From positions 1 through 34,096 of IMG/VR virus record IMGVR_UViG_3300035698_002586: a stretch of DNA of 34,096 bases. One strand, given 5' to 3'. The notes beneath the pieces are model-generated. The model searched no databases. It had not been told where the DNA came from and saw nothing but the letters and a program-made list of their open reading frames with translations. A program made the position numbers and the translations under genes. The first letter of the stretch is position 1; every line of letters begins with the position of its first letter. Positions 1 through 9,205 of the stretch are shown here, one piece after another. Origin of the DNA: a virus.

Positions 1-1281
1 CCACGGAGAGTAGTTGACAGACGCACTACCAAGTGTAGGAATCGCATAGCCCAAACTACCTGGAGGGGAAGATCCAGATATGGTTGGCGCAGCAGACAAA
101 TCCCACAGACGTATTCGCTTAGTTTGGTACTCGAACATGGCCAGAGTGTGATCAGCAAAACCAACAAAGCTCCCATAGTTCTCGAATTTACCGTAGTTAC
201 CCGTGCCTGCGACTATAGTTTCCCAAGCTACCCCATTCCACTTATAGGCACTGAAGTAAATATTCCCCGCTTTTCCTCCCCCAATGCAATAAATTGCATC
301 ATTGGCCATCGCGTAGTAACTGATCCTCGAACTTCGAGTAGCAAATTGACCATGCCAAGTCCATGCTGAACCATCCCACGAGGCCAAACTGGGGTAAGAG
401 GAACTACTTCCTAGGCTTGAATTGTATGCCAACCAAACCTTACCGTCAGGGCTAATTGGCATAGACACAGAGTACGGGCTTATACAGGGGCTTACCCAGT
501 CCGCCGGAGGAAGGATTTCTGTCTCCCACCCATAGCCAGGACCCGCCTCATTGTTCCAGATTTGGATGCGGCCTGTAGCGCGATCCATGAAAGCTATCCG
601 TTGTCCGATATAGCCTAAAAACTTCGCTAGCCGCCCAGAGTGCGGAGGGGACAACGTAAATCCAGATTGCGTTGCTAGATTTGTGGCGGATGTTTTCGAA
701 TCCAGACGCCACAAATTAGTACCGTATCCGAATCCTACCGCCCCGTATTCCGTCCCCCCTAATGGACCTTCACAACCCCAGCAATTACCACCGGCACCCC
801 CAGGGCCGGCAGGACCGTCATAGTCGGAAAGGTTGGCTAGCGTTCGTATGTCATTCTCAAGGAAAACATCAGTAGCAGGATCGTAGAAAGTGTAGATTGG
901 CTTTGTTGTGCTCCACTGGCTAGTTGCCATGAAGATGGCGGGTTCTGATGAACTCTCTACGTATACCTTAAAACCCACGACAACCGCCTTCGCCCACGCA
1001 ACATCCGGGGTCACTTGACACCGGAAGCCGCTAGGAACGACGTTGTCTAGTTCGGGCGTACCGACGAAAGCCACCGTCCATCCCGCATTTGCAGAACCAG
1101 CGAATCCCTGTCCCGTAGGCCAGATCTCTTCCCACGCGCCGCCGTCCACATTCGCCCATATGACCAGTGATTCGATCGCAACGATGTCAACGAGATCCAC
1201 CACGTCAAATTCGACGGTAACAGTCTTAGAAACGTCCGCTTCTCCGTCTAGTGGGTCTCTTTGGGTAACGACTAGCGCCAT
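1..1281 (-). CDS. Putative tail fibre / receptor-binding protein, C-terminus cut off by the window edge
   Basis: An open frame of 427 codons begins with MALVVTQRDPLDGE and runs off the left edge without a stop. The ATG at 1281 follows the stop of the baseplate J gene by 10 bases, and that stop overlaps a TAGGGG ribosome-binding sequence. Residues about 1-110 look like an Ig-type beta domain (DG..DVS, VTVEFDVVD, WANVDGGAWEEI). A Gly-rich stretch with two Cys follows (GGNCWGC). Repeated Trp/Gly segments come next (RIQIWNNE, ASWDGSAWTWHG, YKWNGVAWETI), suggesting a beta-propeller or kelch-like adhesin. Its place last in the baseplate block fits receptor binding. Base composition is near 50% GC, clearly lower than all neighbours, and it uses codons such as ATA, TTA and AGG, which suggests separate acquisition. 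The gene is certain; the function is inferred. Confidence 0.75.
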   Translation of the reverse strand, partial: MALVVTQRDPLDGEADVSKTVTVEFDVVDLVDIVAIESLVIWANVDGGAWEEIWPTGQGFAGSANAGWTVAFVGTPELDNVVPSGFRCQVTPDVAWAKAVVVGFKVYVESSSEPAIFMATSQWSTTKPIYTFYDPATDVFLENDIRTLANLSDYDGPAGPGGAGGNCWGCEGPLGGTEYGAVGFGYGTNLWRLDSKTSATNLATQSGFTLSPPHSGRLAKFLGYIGQRIAFMDRATGRIQIWNNEAGPGYGWETEILPPADWVSPCISPYSVSMPISPDGKVWLAYNSSLGSSSSYPSLASWDGSAWTWHGQFATRSSRISYYAMANDAIYCIGGGKAGNIYFSAYKWNGVAWETIVAGTGNYGKFENYGSFVGFADHTLAMFEYQTKRIRLWDLSAAPTISGSSPPGSLGYAIPTLGSASVNYSPW

Positions 1282-1291
1282 AGCGGTGCCC

Positions 1292-2662
1292 CTAGCTGAT
1301 CGAGCTATTGCCCGCGATGATCCGGGCGATCTGGTTGTCGAGGATCACTCGATTCGCCATTGGTGCCGTGATGGCTATGTCGTACATGCCGGGCACGGCC
1401 ATCGCTCGCTCTTTGATTTCGTTGAGCACAACGTCTTCGCTGATCCCAAGCGAGTTGATATAGCTCGAGACAGCGGCCTCGACCTTGGTGGCCACGTCCG
1501 TTTGCGACCACCCCTGCAAGACCACGATGTTGGCCGTCAGAACCATCTGCACGACTTGAGGCGCCATCACGCGAACCAGCACGCCTGCGGCGCGGTAGCC
1601 GCGGCAGTTTTCTCTGTCGGCGGCGTCCCCATCTATCACCTTTTGAACCTCTTGGATCAGTCCATCCCAGTAGGTGTAGTCGGCTTTGACCAGGTCGAAC
1701 GTAGTCAACGGCGTCAAGAACTTGAGTTGGCCGTTGGCCGGGTTGAGCGTGTAGTCGGTCCCCTCTGTCTGGGGCGCCGCGTTGAGCGAGATCACGTAGC
1801 CGGCCTCGCGCTTGATCGGTTTGTTTGCGAGGTACAGATCAACCTCGCCGCCGAGCGCGGACGCCAATACGGTTTCCGTCGCTGGCGTGATCGGCGTTCC
1901 CTCGGCGGTTCCAGACCCGTCGTCGATGTAGATGATCACGTTTCCGAGGTTGACCATGTCCTCGACTACCGCAGCGTAGACGACGGTTTTTCCCCCCGCT
2001 TCTACGCCCAGACTGGCAGACACGAGCGCCCAGGTGGTCGCCCTGCTCAAGCTCTTGAGGTAGAGCTTTATGCGGGTTCGGAAGGCATCGTCCTTCTCGG
2101 TGTCGCGGCCGTTCGTCGCTGCGCTCGGGTTGGTCACCGAGTTGACGCCGCTGGGCTTGCCGGACGCGAATCCCGTGATGGTGTTCAGATTCACGTTGTA
2201 GGCTGAGCCAGCCGTGTCAGCCGTGACCGCGATGGCAGCCGACGTGCTGAACGTGTCGAGGATGGCGCCAGCGGCGGTCGTGATGAACCGGAGCGCCGCC
2301 GCCGAGCCGGACGCCGGAACCTGCACGACAGTCCCTTGCGGGATAGCCAGGTCCCCCGTGATCCCCGCGCGAGAAAAGGTCACCGACGTAGTCGCCGACC
2401 TAGCTCCCAGCCTAGACAGCCGGTCGGGATTGACCACCGCGGCCGCCTCGTCGAGATCGTCACCCGTTGCCTTGTCCAGATCGAACAAGTCGAGCAGGTT
2501 TGCCATTTGGAAATATTGCTCATCGTCCTCGCGAGCTGCGGCGGCGAGCACTTGATTGACCGCTCCGGTCTCGATCATGTCGGTCAGATCGGTGCGAGCA
2601 ACGACTCGGTTCCGCATGCGGGTGAGAATTTGGGAGAATCGGCGCAACTGTAGCTGGCCCAT
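1292..2662 (-). CDS. Baseplate J-like protein (gp47/T4 gp6 family)
   Basis: 456 residues. This is a wedge protein of the contractile-tail baseplate, linking the hub to the outer ring. Family features visible are a beta-rich N-terminal part with ITGDLAIPQGTVVQVPASG (about 100-120) and the stretch NTITGFASGKPSGVNSVTNP. Then comes the hallmark GRDTEKDDAFRTRIKLYLKS (about 187-206), and a C-terminal part ending in a predicted helix plus AVPGMYDIAITAP. Length is normal for phage J proteins. The start follows TAGGAGG, where the upstream gene's TAG is part of the ribosome-binding site. A gpI-type tail protein normally follows J, but here a fibre gene follows directly. Confidence 0.9.
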   Translation of the reverse strand: MGQLQLRRFSQILTRMRNRVVARTDLTDMIETGAVNQVLAAAAREDDEQYFQMANLLDLFDLDKATGDDLDEAAAVVNPDRLSRLGARSATTSVTFSRAGITGDLAIPQGTVVQVPASGSAAALRFITTAAGAILDTFSTSAAIAVTADTAGSAYNVNLNTITGFASGKPSGVNSVTNPSAATNGRDTEKDDAFRTRIKLYLKSLSRATTWALVSASLGVEAGGKTVVYAAVVEDMVNLGNVIIYIDDGSGTAEGTPITPATETVLASALGGEVDLYLANKPIKREAGYVISLNAAPQTEGTDYTLNPANGQLKFLTPLTTFDLVKADYTYWDGLIQEVQKVIDGDAADRENCRGYRAAGVLVRVMAPQVVQMVLTANIVVLQGWSQTDVATKVEAAVSSYINSLGISEDVVLNEIKERAMAVPGMYDIAITAPMANRVILDNQIARIIAGNSSIS

Positions 2663-2671
2663 CAGGCCCTC

Positions 2672-4522
2672 CTAGAGCGTTCGGCTGATAGCCCGAGGAA
2701 CCTGAGATCCGACGAGCTGCACCGACGCCTCGAGCGTCAAAGCGTCCTGCACGAGAGAGAATCGCAGCCCCAGGATTTTTTGCACCCGTGGGTCCGATGC
2801 GATCTGCTGTCGGAGGGCCAGGATGGCCTCTCCGGCACCAAAGGATTTCAGACCGACTTGGCGCGGAAGGCCAACCGAAGGGTAGATCACATTTTGGCCG
2901 CGCTCGGTGCGAAGTCGCACACCGATCGCCTGGCTCACGTTGTCGACGCCGCGCACGAGCTGGGCGTCGACGGCCCCGTGCGCCGTGTCGATCCGCCAGC
3001 CGTAGCGGCCGCTGGATAGCGCCTCGAGCTCTACGTCTACGCCGAACAGGCTTTCGTCCGTGTCGGCGGTGCCCGACATCACGCGCGACACCGGAGAAGA
3101 CTTGAGCCTGGGGATCGAGATCTTCGAGCCGATCTGCAACGTGTTCGGGATCTTCGCTCGCGTTGTGATGTAGGGCGCTCGGAGACCGTTCACCGCAGCT
3201 AGGTCGATCCAGCGCGCGGGGTCGAGGAGGTATTTCGCCGCCAACGATTGGAGCGTGTCTCCCTGGCCCACGACGCGCTCGTCAAAGCCGCTGTAGCCCT
3301 TCTGGCTCATGCGGTCGCCGTCCTTCGCGGCGAGTTGGCGAGCCTTGTCACCGGGCTTGAATCCGCCACCAAACACCTGGTCGAGCGTCAGCCCGCCATC
3401 AGACGCATCGTCTGCCGCCTTGTCGATCAAACTCTGCTGGTGCGAGCTGATGTTCTCGGGCGGAAACCTGTTCGAGTTGGATAGCTGGTTGTACCGCTCC
3501 GAGACTGATTCCTCGGTCTGTCGGAACTTGTTTCGGACGGCGACCTTCATGGCGTCAACCTCGTCGTTGATCCGCAGAAAGGACTCCGCCACATCTGCGG
3601 GCCACTCCGCGACATTCTCAGCAAGCACTGCGACCGACTCGAGCAAGGATTGCAGGTTTGCGATCATGGCAGAGGGGAAGTCCAAAAACGATTTCGTTCC
3701 CTCAACGAGTGCCGTCGCAGCGTCGATGATGGAACCAAGATCGCTCAAGATCGACGGTATCGAAGAGATGAACCGCGCTATTTCTCCCACGGCAGACGTG
3801 ATGTCCTGTATCAGCGCGGCGATGGACTGCACGGCGGCGCGGAGTTTTGCCAAGCCATCTTTCAGGTCGTCAAAGAATGACTTGGTGCTCGGCGACTCGT
3901 AGTAGATCGGCGCAGCCGCGCCCAGCACGGTCAGCTTGATTTCGTAGCCGTAGGTTACGCGGTGGTTTCCGCCTCGGACTAGGCGGAAGCTGACGGGCAT
4001 CACCTCGAGGTGCAGATTCTCTTTCAGGATGTGCAGCTCCATCCGAGTTTTCGAGGCAAGCGCGGGGTTCTTTTTCAGCTCCGAGTAGCCCTCGAAACAC
4101 CGGTTGGCGAGGAGCCAAAAGTGGTACTGACCGCTCACCGCCGCGCCTACGCCGTTTGATGCCAGATCTGACGTGAATACCGGATCGGCTTGCGCAAAGG
4201 TGAGCGTGTCGACGCCGCGCAGCTTGAATCCCGTGGTCCCGCTCATCGAGATCGAGCCCAACACGATCCCAGCTTCCTCGGCCACCACGCCCCCCTCTTG
4301 CTGCGGGGTGGCTTGGCCGGCGAAGGGCAGGTCATAGTCGAATTTCTCCGGCGCCATCGGAAGCGGAAACAGGGCGGTACCGTCCGCGCCCGTAGGACCG
4401 ACAAACGACTCGCCCTCGACCGCCAGCTTGAAAACCCACGGCAAGCTCTTGTTGTAGTTGGTGTCCCCTGTGAGCCCCTGGCGGACTTCCTCGGCCAGAA
4501 CTTTCAGGATCGATGCCGCCAT
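2672..4522 (-). CDS. Baseplate protein combining a LysM domain and a gp25-like wedge domain
   Basis: 616 residues. Residues about 1-205 resemble the N-terminal domain of phage LysM tail proteins (FPLPMAPEKFDYDLPF, GGVVAEEAG, ISMSGTTGFKLRG). Residues about 205-345 are helical and hydrophobic, a likely coiled-coil or spacer. A LysM repeat occupies about 415-472 (VVGQGDTLQSLAAKYLLDPARW, then NTLQIGSKISIP). Residues about 490-612 look like gp25/gpW-type wedge proteins (GRYGWRIDTAHGA, RLRTERGQNVIYPSVG, ASDPRVQKI). In T4 and P2 these functions are usually separate genes (gp53 and gp25), so this is probably a natural fusion. It lies between the spike and J, where gp25/gpW normally sits. LysM and family assignment are fairly firm; the N-terminal role is inferred. 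Confidence 0.8.
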   Translation of the reverse strand: MAASILKVLAEEVRQGLTGDTNYNKSLPWVFKLAVEGESFVGPTGADGTALFPLPMAPEKFDYDLPFAGQATPQQEGGVVAEEAGIVLGSISMSGTTGFKLRGVDTLTFAQADPVFTSDLASNGVGAAVSGQYHFWLLANRCFEGYSELKKNPALASKTRMELHILKENLHLEVMPVSFRLVRGGNHRVTYGYEIKLTVLGAAAPIYYESPSTKSFFDDLKDGLAKLRAAVQSIAALIQDITSAVGEIARFISSIPSILSDLGSIIDAATALVEGTKSFLDFPSAMIANLQSLLESVAVLAENVAEWPADVAESFLRINDEVDAMKVAVRNKFRQTEESVSERYNQLSNSNRFPPENISSHQQSLIDKAADDASDGGLTLDQVFGGGFKPGDKARQLAAKDGDRMSQKGYSGFDERVVGQGDTLQSLAAKYLLDPARWIDLAAVNGLRAPYITTRAKIPNTLQIGSKISIPRLKSSPVSRVMSGTADTDESLFGVDVELEALSSGRYGWRIDTAHGAVDAQLVRGVDNVSQAIGVRLRTERGQNVIYPSVGLPRQVGLKSFGAGEAILALRQQIASDPRVQKILGLRFSLVQDALTLEASVQLVGSQVPRAISRTL

Positions 4523-4523
4523 G

Positions 4524-5582
4524 TTATCCCGCCTTCACTTTGGTGCTGGTCCAGCTCGCCGCCGCCCCCGTAAACGCGACGATCCCGCCAACCGCTAGGC
4601 CGAGATCCTTGGTTGCATCCGCGAGGGGCGTTGCAGCCGGAGACAGCAAGGGGATCGCCGCGAGGGCCGTGAAGGCCGCAGCGGACTTGACCAGCGCCTG
4701 GCTGATCAAGACGAGCAGCGCGGACTCGGCGGTGTTGTAGGTCACCCCTTTGATCGTCGGCTCGAGCGGCGCCGTTGAAAGCTCGACCAGGGGCGCGTCG
4801 ACGACGGCCTTGGTCGCGGCGGCGAGGGTCGCCTCGGCGTCCTTGAGCAGCTCGAGCTTGGTGATGGCGGCGGACTCGACCCTGGCGGCGCCGAGCTGGT
4901 CGAGCTCTACTTTGCTGACCGCCCCCGTCGCGTCGGCCGTTTTGATTGTGATCTTGCCAGCGGTGCCGCTGTTGCTGACTTCCACGCCGCCGGCGCCGAG
5001 GTCCGGCTTGGCCGATCCAGTGGCGTCGATCAGCAGGTTGCCCTCGGCATCCCACTCGAGCAGCACGCCGTTGTGGCGAATGCGCCGCACTCGACCATCG
5101 GCCTCGGCGTAGTCGTGCTTCTGCGCAGGGTGGGGCAGCGCGAATGGGAAGACGAACGGCTGGAAAGGATCGTTCTCGAGGAATCCCACGAGCACGCTGT
5201 CGCCGTCCATCGATTGCGCCATCGTCGGCGCCGTGGTCTGTGACCCATCCGAAACGAGCGCGCCGCCGTCGAGGTTGAGGGCAGCGGCCCTCGGCACATA
5301 GGTGTCCTCGTCGAACACGCCGCCGGCGCCCTGGCAAACTGGCACCCTCGTGAGTACGCGCGACCGCTTCCCGAACACGCGAACGTCGCAGAACACCCCA
5401 CGAGCGCCAGACCAAAGTTGATCCGCCCAGCCCTCATCGTCTGCGTAGTAGGTCTGGAGCACAATCCCTCGAACGACCATCCCGAACGTGAATCGCGACG
5501 AGGGCGGCGGTGCGTCGACATCCGGAGATGGTATCCCCGATTGAAGGACAGAACCGTCGTCTAACTCGTGGGGCTCGTACAT
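4524..5582 (-). CDS. Baseplate spike protein, gpV-type (OB fold)
   Basis: 352 residues. The central spike that caps the tail tube and pierces the cell envelope. The OB-fold region (about 30-150) shows GMVVRGIVLQTYYADDEGWADQ and ends with the signature DGDSVLVGFLENDPFQPFV (126-144). Repetitive beta strands follow (about 160-235: HNGVLLEWDAEGNLLID, GKITIKTADATG), fitting the triple beta-helix. The C-terminal 80 residues are Ala-rich, helical-looking and hydrophobic, ending STKVKAG, an ending I associate with phage gpV-like proteins, rather than a metal-binding tip. The start codon overlaps the hub gene stop (TAATG), indicating coupled translation. Confidence 0.85.
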   Translation of the reverse strand: MYEPHELDDGSVLQSGIPSPDVDAPPPSSRFTFGMVVRGIVLQTYYADDEGWADQLWSGARGVFCDVRVFGKRSRVLTRVPVCQGAGGVFDEDTYVPRAAALNLDGGALVSDGSQTTAPTMAQSMDGDSVLVGFLENDPFQPFVFPFALPHPAQKHDYAEADGRVRRIRHNGVLLEWDAEGNLLIDATGSAKPDLGAGGVEVSNSGTAGKITIKTADATGAVSKVELDQLGAARVESAAITKLELLKDAEATLAAATKAVVDAPLVELSTAPLEPTIKGVTYNTAESALLVLISQALVKSAAAFTALAAIPLLSPAATPLADATKDLGLAVGGIVAFTGAAASWTSTKVKAG

Positions 5583-7033
5583 TAGAAGTTGTCCTGGTAC
5601 TGCGCAGAAACCGCCTGGACCATCCTCAGATAGTCGTCGTCAGACCCATGCCACCCGCGCGTCACCGTCACGTTGGTCGCCGTGTCGGGCGGCCCAGACG
5701 GCCCAGCCCACCGAAACGAGTGCTCGACGGCCTCGACATAGGCGGTTAGGTCGCGTGCTGTCTCTCCGGTGTCCACTCGCAATCTCTTCCCTAATTGGAC
5801 TTCAGGGATCATCGCACCGATTGAAGCCGTACCGGATAGCAAATAGGGATTCGGCCCGTACCAGTCGACGAGCAGGCGTTGCCAGTCCTTTCGTTCGAGC
5901 TCCCAGCTCCCATCCCCGCCGGCGGCGATATACTTGGTGTTCTCTGTATAGGGCTTCAATCCGTGGCGCTTCACCGATTCCATCGCGTAGATCGGCGGCG
6001 TCATACCGGTCTGCTCCTGGCCCTTCATGTAGCCCAGGTCCGCCATTACTTCGAAGATGTTGAACCGTTCATGCCCAGCTCGTACAAGGTCATCTTCGGT
6101 GAACATCCAATCGGGAATGGTCAGCGTGTCCAGGTTAAACCAGGGCGAGTTTCGGCCGTTGACCGTCGAGACAAACGGCTTCTCGCGGATCCGTGCCTCC
6201 ATTTCTTTGCCCACGGGTGCGACGGGATTGAAGTCGTAGATGATCTCGTTGAGCAGCGGGTTGCACCAGTTCTGGAGCGTCTGGTGGAGCGTCTGACCTG
6301 GCCCAGTCCATAGCTGGTCTTGGTTCATGAAAAAACCACGGGTGTCGCCGGTGATGATGGAGAGCTCGTCGATGAAGCTCGATTCGCTCGTTTTCGCGAT
6401 GCTCGGCGGGAAGTGCCACGCTGACCGGTTTTTCTCTGTCCCACGGGCGAAGGTGGCCTCAATTAGCCGCCGGAACATTCCTCCGGGGCTGTCACCGGGC
6501 GCACCGCCAACGCGGTCCGTGTAGAGCCCCACCGACACCTCTGTGAGCGTGCGGACGTAGATATTCTGCCAGGCGGTTAGGCCGTCGAACGGCGCCCCGT
6601 GGTCGCGCCCTGTAAGCGTGAGCGTGCGGATCGTGGCGCCGATCGAACCTGATTTGTGCAGGCGAACGCTATCGACCACGCCGCGGCAGATCTGGAAAAT
6701 GTAACCGTTTCGGTTGACTTCGATGTCTACCCAGTCGCCGTCAAGGATGTCTCCGCGAGCCGCCGGATCTATGTCCGTGTCTCGGGCGAGCTTGATCGTG
6801 GCCGACCAGGTGCCAGCGCTGGCCCCGAGCCGCTTCGACCAGTTGAACCCGACAACGCTCCCCTCGGTGTCACCCTTGATCCAGTTGAATCGCCGCGCTC
6901 GAGACTTTCGCTCGGTGAAAACAGGGTCGTTGTCGTGCGGGTAAACCGTGATGCCGATCCGGACCGACGCCTTGGCGAGCCGCTTCCCATCAGTCTCGAA
7001 ACCGAGCAGGTTTAGGATTGGTGCGAAAGTCAT
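5582..7033 (-). CDS. Baseplate hub protein (gp27/gpD/XkdQ-like)
   Basis: 483 residues. It forms the ring that joins tail tube and spike. It has the size and beta-rich, Trp-rich composition of hub proteins. The N-terminal part shows an FNWSKRLGASAGTWSATIKL segment (about 64-83). Then come DILDGDWVDIEVNRNGYIFQICRGVVDSV, typical of the tube-like domain of XkdQ/gpD proteins, and TLTGRDHGAPFDG. The C-terminal end (LTAYVEAVEHSFRWAG, TNVTVTRGWHG) matches the usual final strand layout. Its position between tape measure and spike supports the call. It overlaps the tape measure stop by 4 bases (ATGA) and the spike start by 1. No lysozyme domain is visible. Confidence 0.8.
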   Translation of the reverse strand: MTFAPILNLLGFETDGKRLAKASVRIGITVYPHDNDPVFTERKSRARRFNWIKGDTEGSVVGFNWSKRLGASAGTWSATIKLARDTDIDPAARGDILDGDWVDIEVNRNGYIFQICRGVVDSVRLHKSGSIGATIRTLTLTGRDHGAPFDGLTAWQNIYVRTLTEVSVGLYTDRVGGAPGDSPGGMFRRLIEATFARGTEKNRSAWHFPPSIAKTSESSFIDELSIITGDTRGFFMNQDQLWTGPGQTLHQTLQNWCNPLLNEIIYDFNPVAPVGKEMEARIREKPFVSTVNGRNSPWFNLDTLTIPDWMFTEDDLVRAGHERFNIFEVMADLGYMKGQEQTGMTPPIYAMESVKRHGLKPYTENTKYIAAGGDGSWELERKDWQRLLVDWYGPNPYLLSGTASIGAMIPEVQLGKRLRVDTGETARDLTAYVEAVEHSFRWAGPSGPPDTATNVTVTRGWHGSDDDYLRMVQAVSAQYQDNF

Positions 7034-9195
7034 CCACCTGGCCTCGACTTCCTCTTTTTTCCACCACCGGGGCTGGATGAACTAGTCCACTTGTCGAGAT
7101 GCTTGAGCCACTTGCCCATGGTGCCAACGACCTTTTCGATCGACCCGTTGAAGTTCGACAGAACCCCCACCGACCTGATCCCAACCTGCTCGAGTTGGAC
7201 CATGATCCCCGACATCTTGCCGCCCATCGCGATCCGCTGCTGCGCAAGGTTGGCCGCAGCGACGGTCCCTGGCGCGCCCTTCCGGTTTAGTCCTCGAGCG
7301 GCCCCCATCAGATCGCCTTGCTCGCGACCGCCCGCCCCGGAGATCCCGTATTCCTCTGACAACTCGATGAGTCTCGCCTTGGCATTGGGACCGCTTGCCG
7401 CGTTGAAAAGCTTTTCTCCCATAGCTGGAGAGATGTTCATTCCATGCTCCGCTGCCCAACTCACCATGTGCATCTTGCGGATCTCGTTTGTTCCGTAGGG
7501 TGTCTTTCCACCTTTCACCCCACCGATACCTTTTGCGGCCATCGTGAACAGGTTGGCCATGCCCTCGTTGGTCATGCCGGCGTACATCTTGTTTTTTGTT
7601 TCGGCGTAGCTGACTCTCGCCCCCCGTGGGTCATTCGGATCGAATCCCATGGCCCTCATTTCCATCAAATCGGCTGGACCCTGGACGCCGCGAGCGCCAA
7701 CCTGTCTCGATTTGCGATTGAGCCCAGCGACCATCTGCCCACGTTGCAACTTCCCGATCCCCATCGCCTGAAACATCCCGCTCTGCCGTGTCAGTTCGGT
7801 CATGTTGATCTTGACGCCTTGCTTCTGAGCTTCTTGACCAAGCGAGACGAGCTGTTGCAGGTAGTCGGTAACCTCCGACCCTTCCATCCCCTGCGCGGCG
7901 GCCGCTTTCAGGACGCCAGCGAGCCCAGAACCCATCCCCGTTCCGCCGCCCCCCGCATGGCCGAGCTTTGCAAACTGGCCAGACGTGCCCATCGAGACGC
8001 CGTACATCATCTTGGCGGCCATGGCCTCGTTGAACTGCCCCTGCTCGAACCGGCCGCCGGCGGCGCCGAAGTGCTCGCCTTTCATCGCCTCTTGCTGCAT
8101 CGGGTCGTAGCCCAGTCTAATCCCGTAGCGGGAGCTTCCGAGACCTCCTACCCTTGTCGTGTGTGATCTGGCATTCTCTTTGGCGGTTTCTAAGTCTTCC
8201 CCGGATATTTTTCGGTCCTCTCGCCACGCTTGTCCTACTGCTATCCGAGCCGCCGTGATCTGCGATCTCAGTTGCTTGTCCGATACGTGACCCGTATGAC
8301 GCTTCGCGGCTGTGGCAAGCCCCTCCTTTGTCATGACCCGTTGGAATGACTGTTGGAATGACGCCCTTCTCTGTCCTGGTGACATGGCCGCGACTTCGCC
8401 CGCGCGGGTTTCTCTTCGGACTCCTTCATCCTCCAGGGCGGAAAGCTTTTTCTTAGCTTCTACCGCCCGCTCTCCCTTTCCTTCTCCTGCTTCTCGGGCA
8501 TAGGAAGCGGCGATATCCAACCATCTTCTAGAACCAGCGGACGCGCTATGCGTTCGAGTATCTCCGATGTTTTTCGTGGCGAAGTAGAGGTTTGCTTGCC
8601 TGGCTTTTTGGTGCCCAACGTAGGCTCCGTACATCCCTTGGCCAGCTTGCAAGGCGCCGGCGGCCGCAGGCCCGGCGAGGGGGATCGCCTGCATCATCGA
8701 CGACAGGCCGCCCATGCCGGGCATTGTGAAGGGAGCGGCTGCGGCCCCCGCGACACGCCGAGCCGCGCCGCCCACCACATTCCCCGCGGCGCGGCGCCAC
8801 ATGCCCTCGCCAGCGGGCATGTACTGCGCGAGCCCGGACCCCTGCATCGCGCCAGCGACGAACGATCTACGCTTGCGAGCGGCCGCGTCAGACCGCTCAT
8901 TCGCCTTGTTGAGCTTGTCGACGCCTTCGGTGGCCTTGTTGGCCTGCTCGGCGACCGACTTTAGCTGCCCCGCGAGCTTGTTCCAGGCATTCTGGCTTTT
9001 GGCCACGTCGCGCATGGCCTTGACCATGGCGCCCTGCTGGCTCGTGAGCCCCTTCAGATCTTTCGTGAGCCCGCGCGTGGCTGCGGTGAATGTCCCGACG
9101 ACCGAAGGATTAAACGCCTCACGCATCGCCTTGGCGACGTTCTTGAGGTCCTTTGCGTCTGCGCTGACTTTGACTTTCGCTTCGGTCTCGGCCAT
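7030..9195 (-). CDS. Tail tape measure protein
   Basis: 721 residues. It sets tail length and is ejected with the DNA. The N-terminal 110 residues are a predicted coiled coil rich in Lys/Ala/Glu (VKVSADAKDLKNVAKAMREA, LAGQLKSVAEQANKATEGVD). A glycine/alanine hydrophobic region follows (about 120-200), typical of membrane-active tape measure segments. Long helical and Gly/Met-rich stretches come next, and the end is basic (GGGKKRKSRPGG). At about 1.5 angstrom per residue, a known rule for this family, the tail would be roughly 100 nm. The middle (about 8150-8550) looks less GC-rich than its surroundings. It starts after TAGGAGCGCGCCC ATG, where the stop of the upstream chaperone gene forms part of the ribosome-binding site. 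Confidence 0.85.
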   Translation of the reverse strand: MAETEAKVKVSADAKDLKNVAKAMREAFNPSVVGTFTAATRGLTKDLKGLTSQQGAMVKAMRDVAKSQNAWNKLAGQLKSVAEQANKATEGVDKLNKANERSDAAARKRRSFVAGAMQGSGLAQYMPAGEGMWRRAAGNVVGGAARRVAGAAAAPFTMPGMGGLSSMMQAIPLAGPAAAGALQAGQGMYGAYVGHQKARQANLYFATKNIGDTRTHSASAGSRRWLDIAASYAREAGEGKGERAVEAKKKLSALEDEGVRRETRAGEVAAMSPGQRRASFQQSFQRVMTKEGLATAAKRHTGHVSDKQLRSQITAARIAVGQAWREDRKISGEDLETAKENARSHTTRVGGLGSSRYGIRLGYDPMQQEAMKGEHFGAAGGRFEQGQFNEAMAAKMMYGVSMGTSGQFAKLGHAGGGGTGMGSGLAGVLKAAAAQGMEGSEVTDYLQQLVSLGQEAQKQGVKINMTELTRQSGMFQAMGIGKLQRGQMVAGLNRKSRQVGARGVQGPADLMEMRAMGFDPNDPRGARVSYAETKNKMYAGMTNEGMANLFTMAAKGIGGVKGGKTPYGTNEIRKMHMVSWAAEHGMNISPAMGEKLFNAASGPNAKARLIELSEEYGISGAGGREQGDLMGAARGLNRKGAPGTVAAANLAQQRIAMGGKMSGIMVQLEQVGIRSVGVLSNFNGSIEKVVGTMGKWLKHLDKWTSSSSPGGGKKRKSRPGG

Positions 9196-9205
9196 GGGCG
9201 CGCTC

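Noticed and set aside
124-369. 81-codon plus-strand frame near the left edge
   Set aside because: It is antisense to the open minus-strand fibre frame, which reads through the left edge with clear protein character.
1043-2206. 387-codon plus-strand frame
   Set aside because: Antisense to baseplate J and the fibre start. Low-complexity Arg/Val/Gly composition with no recognisable motif.
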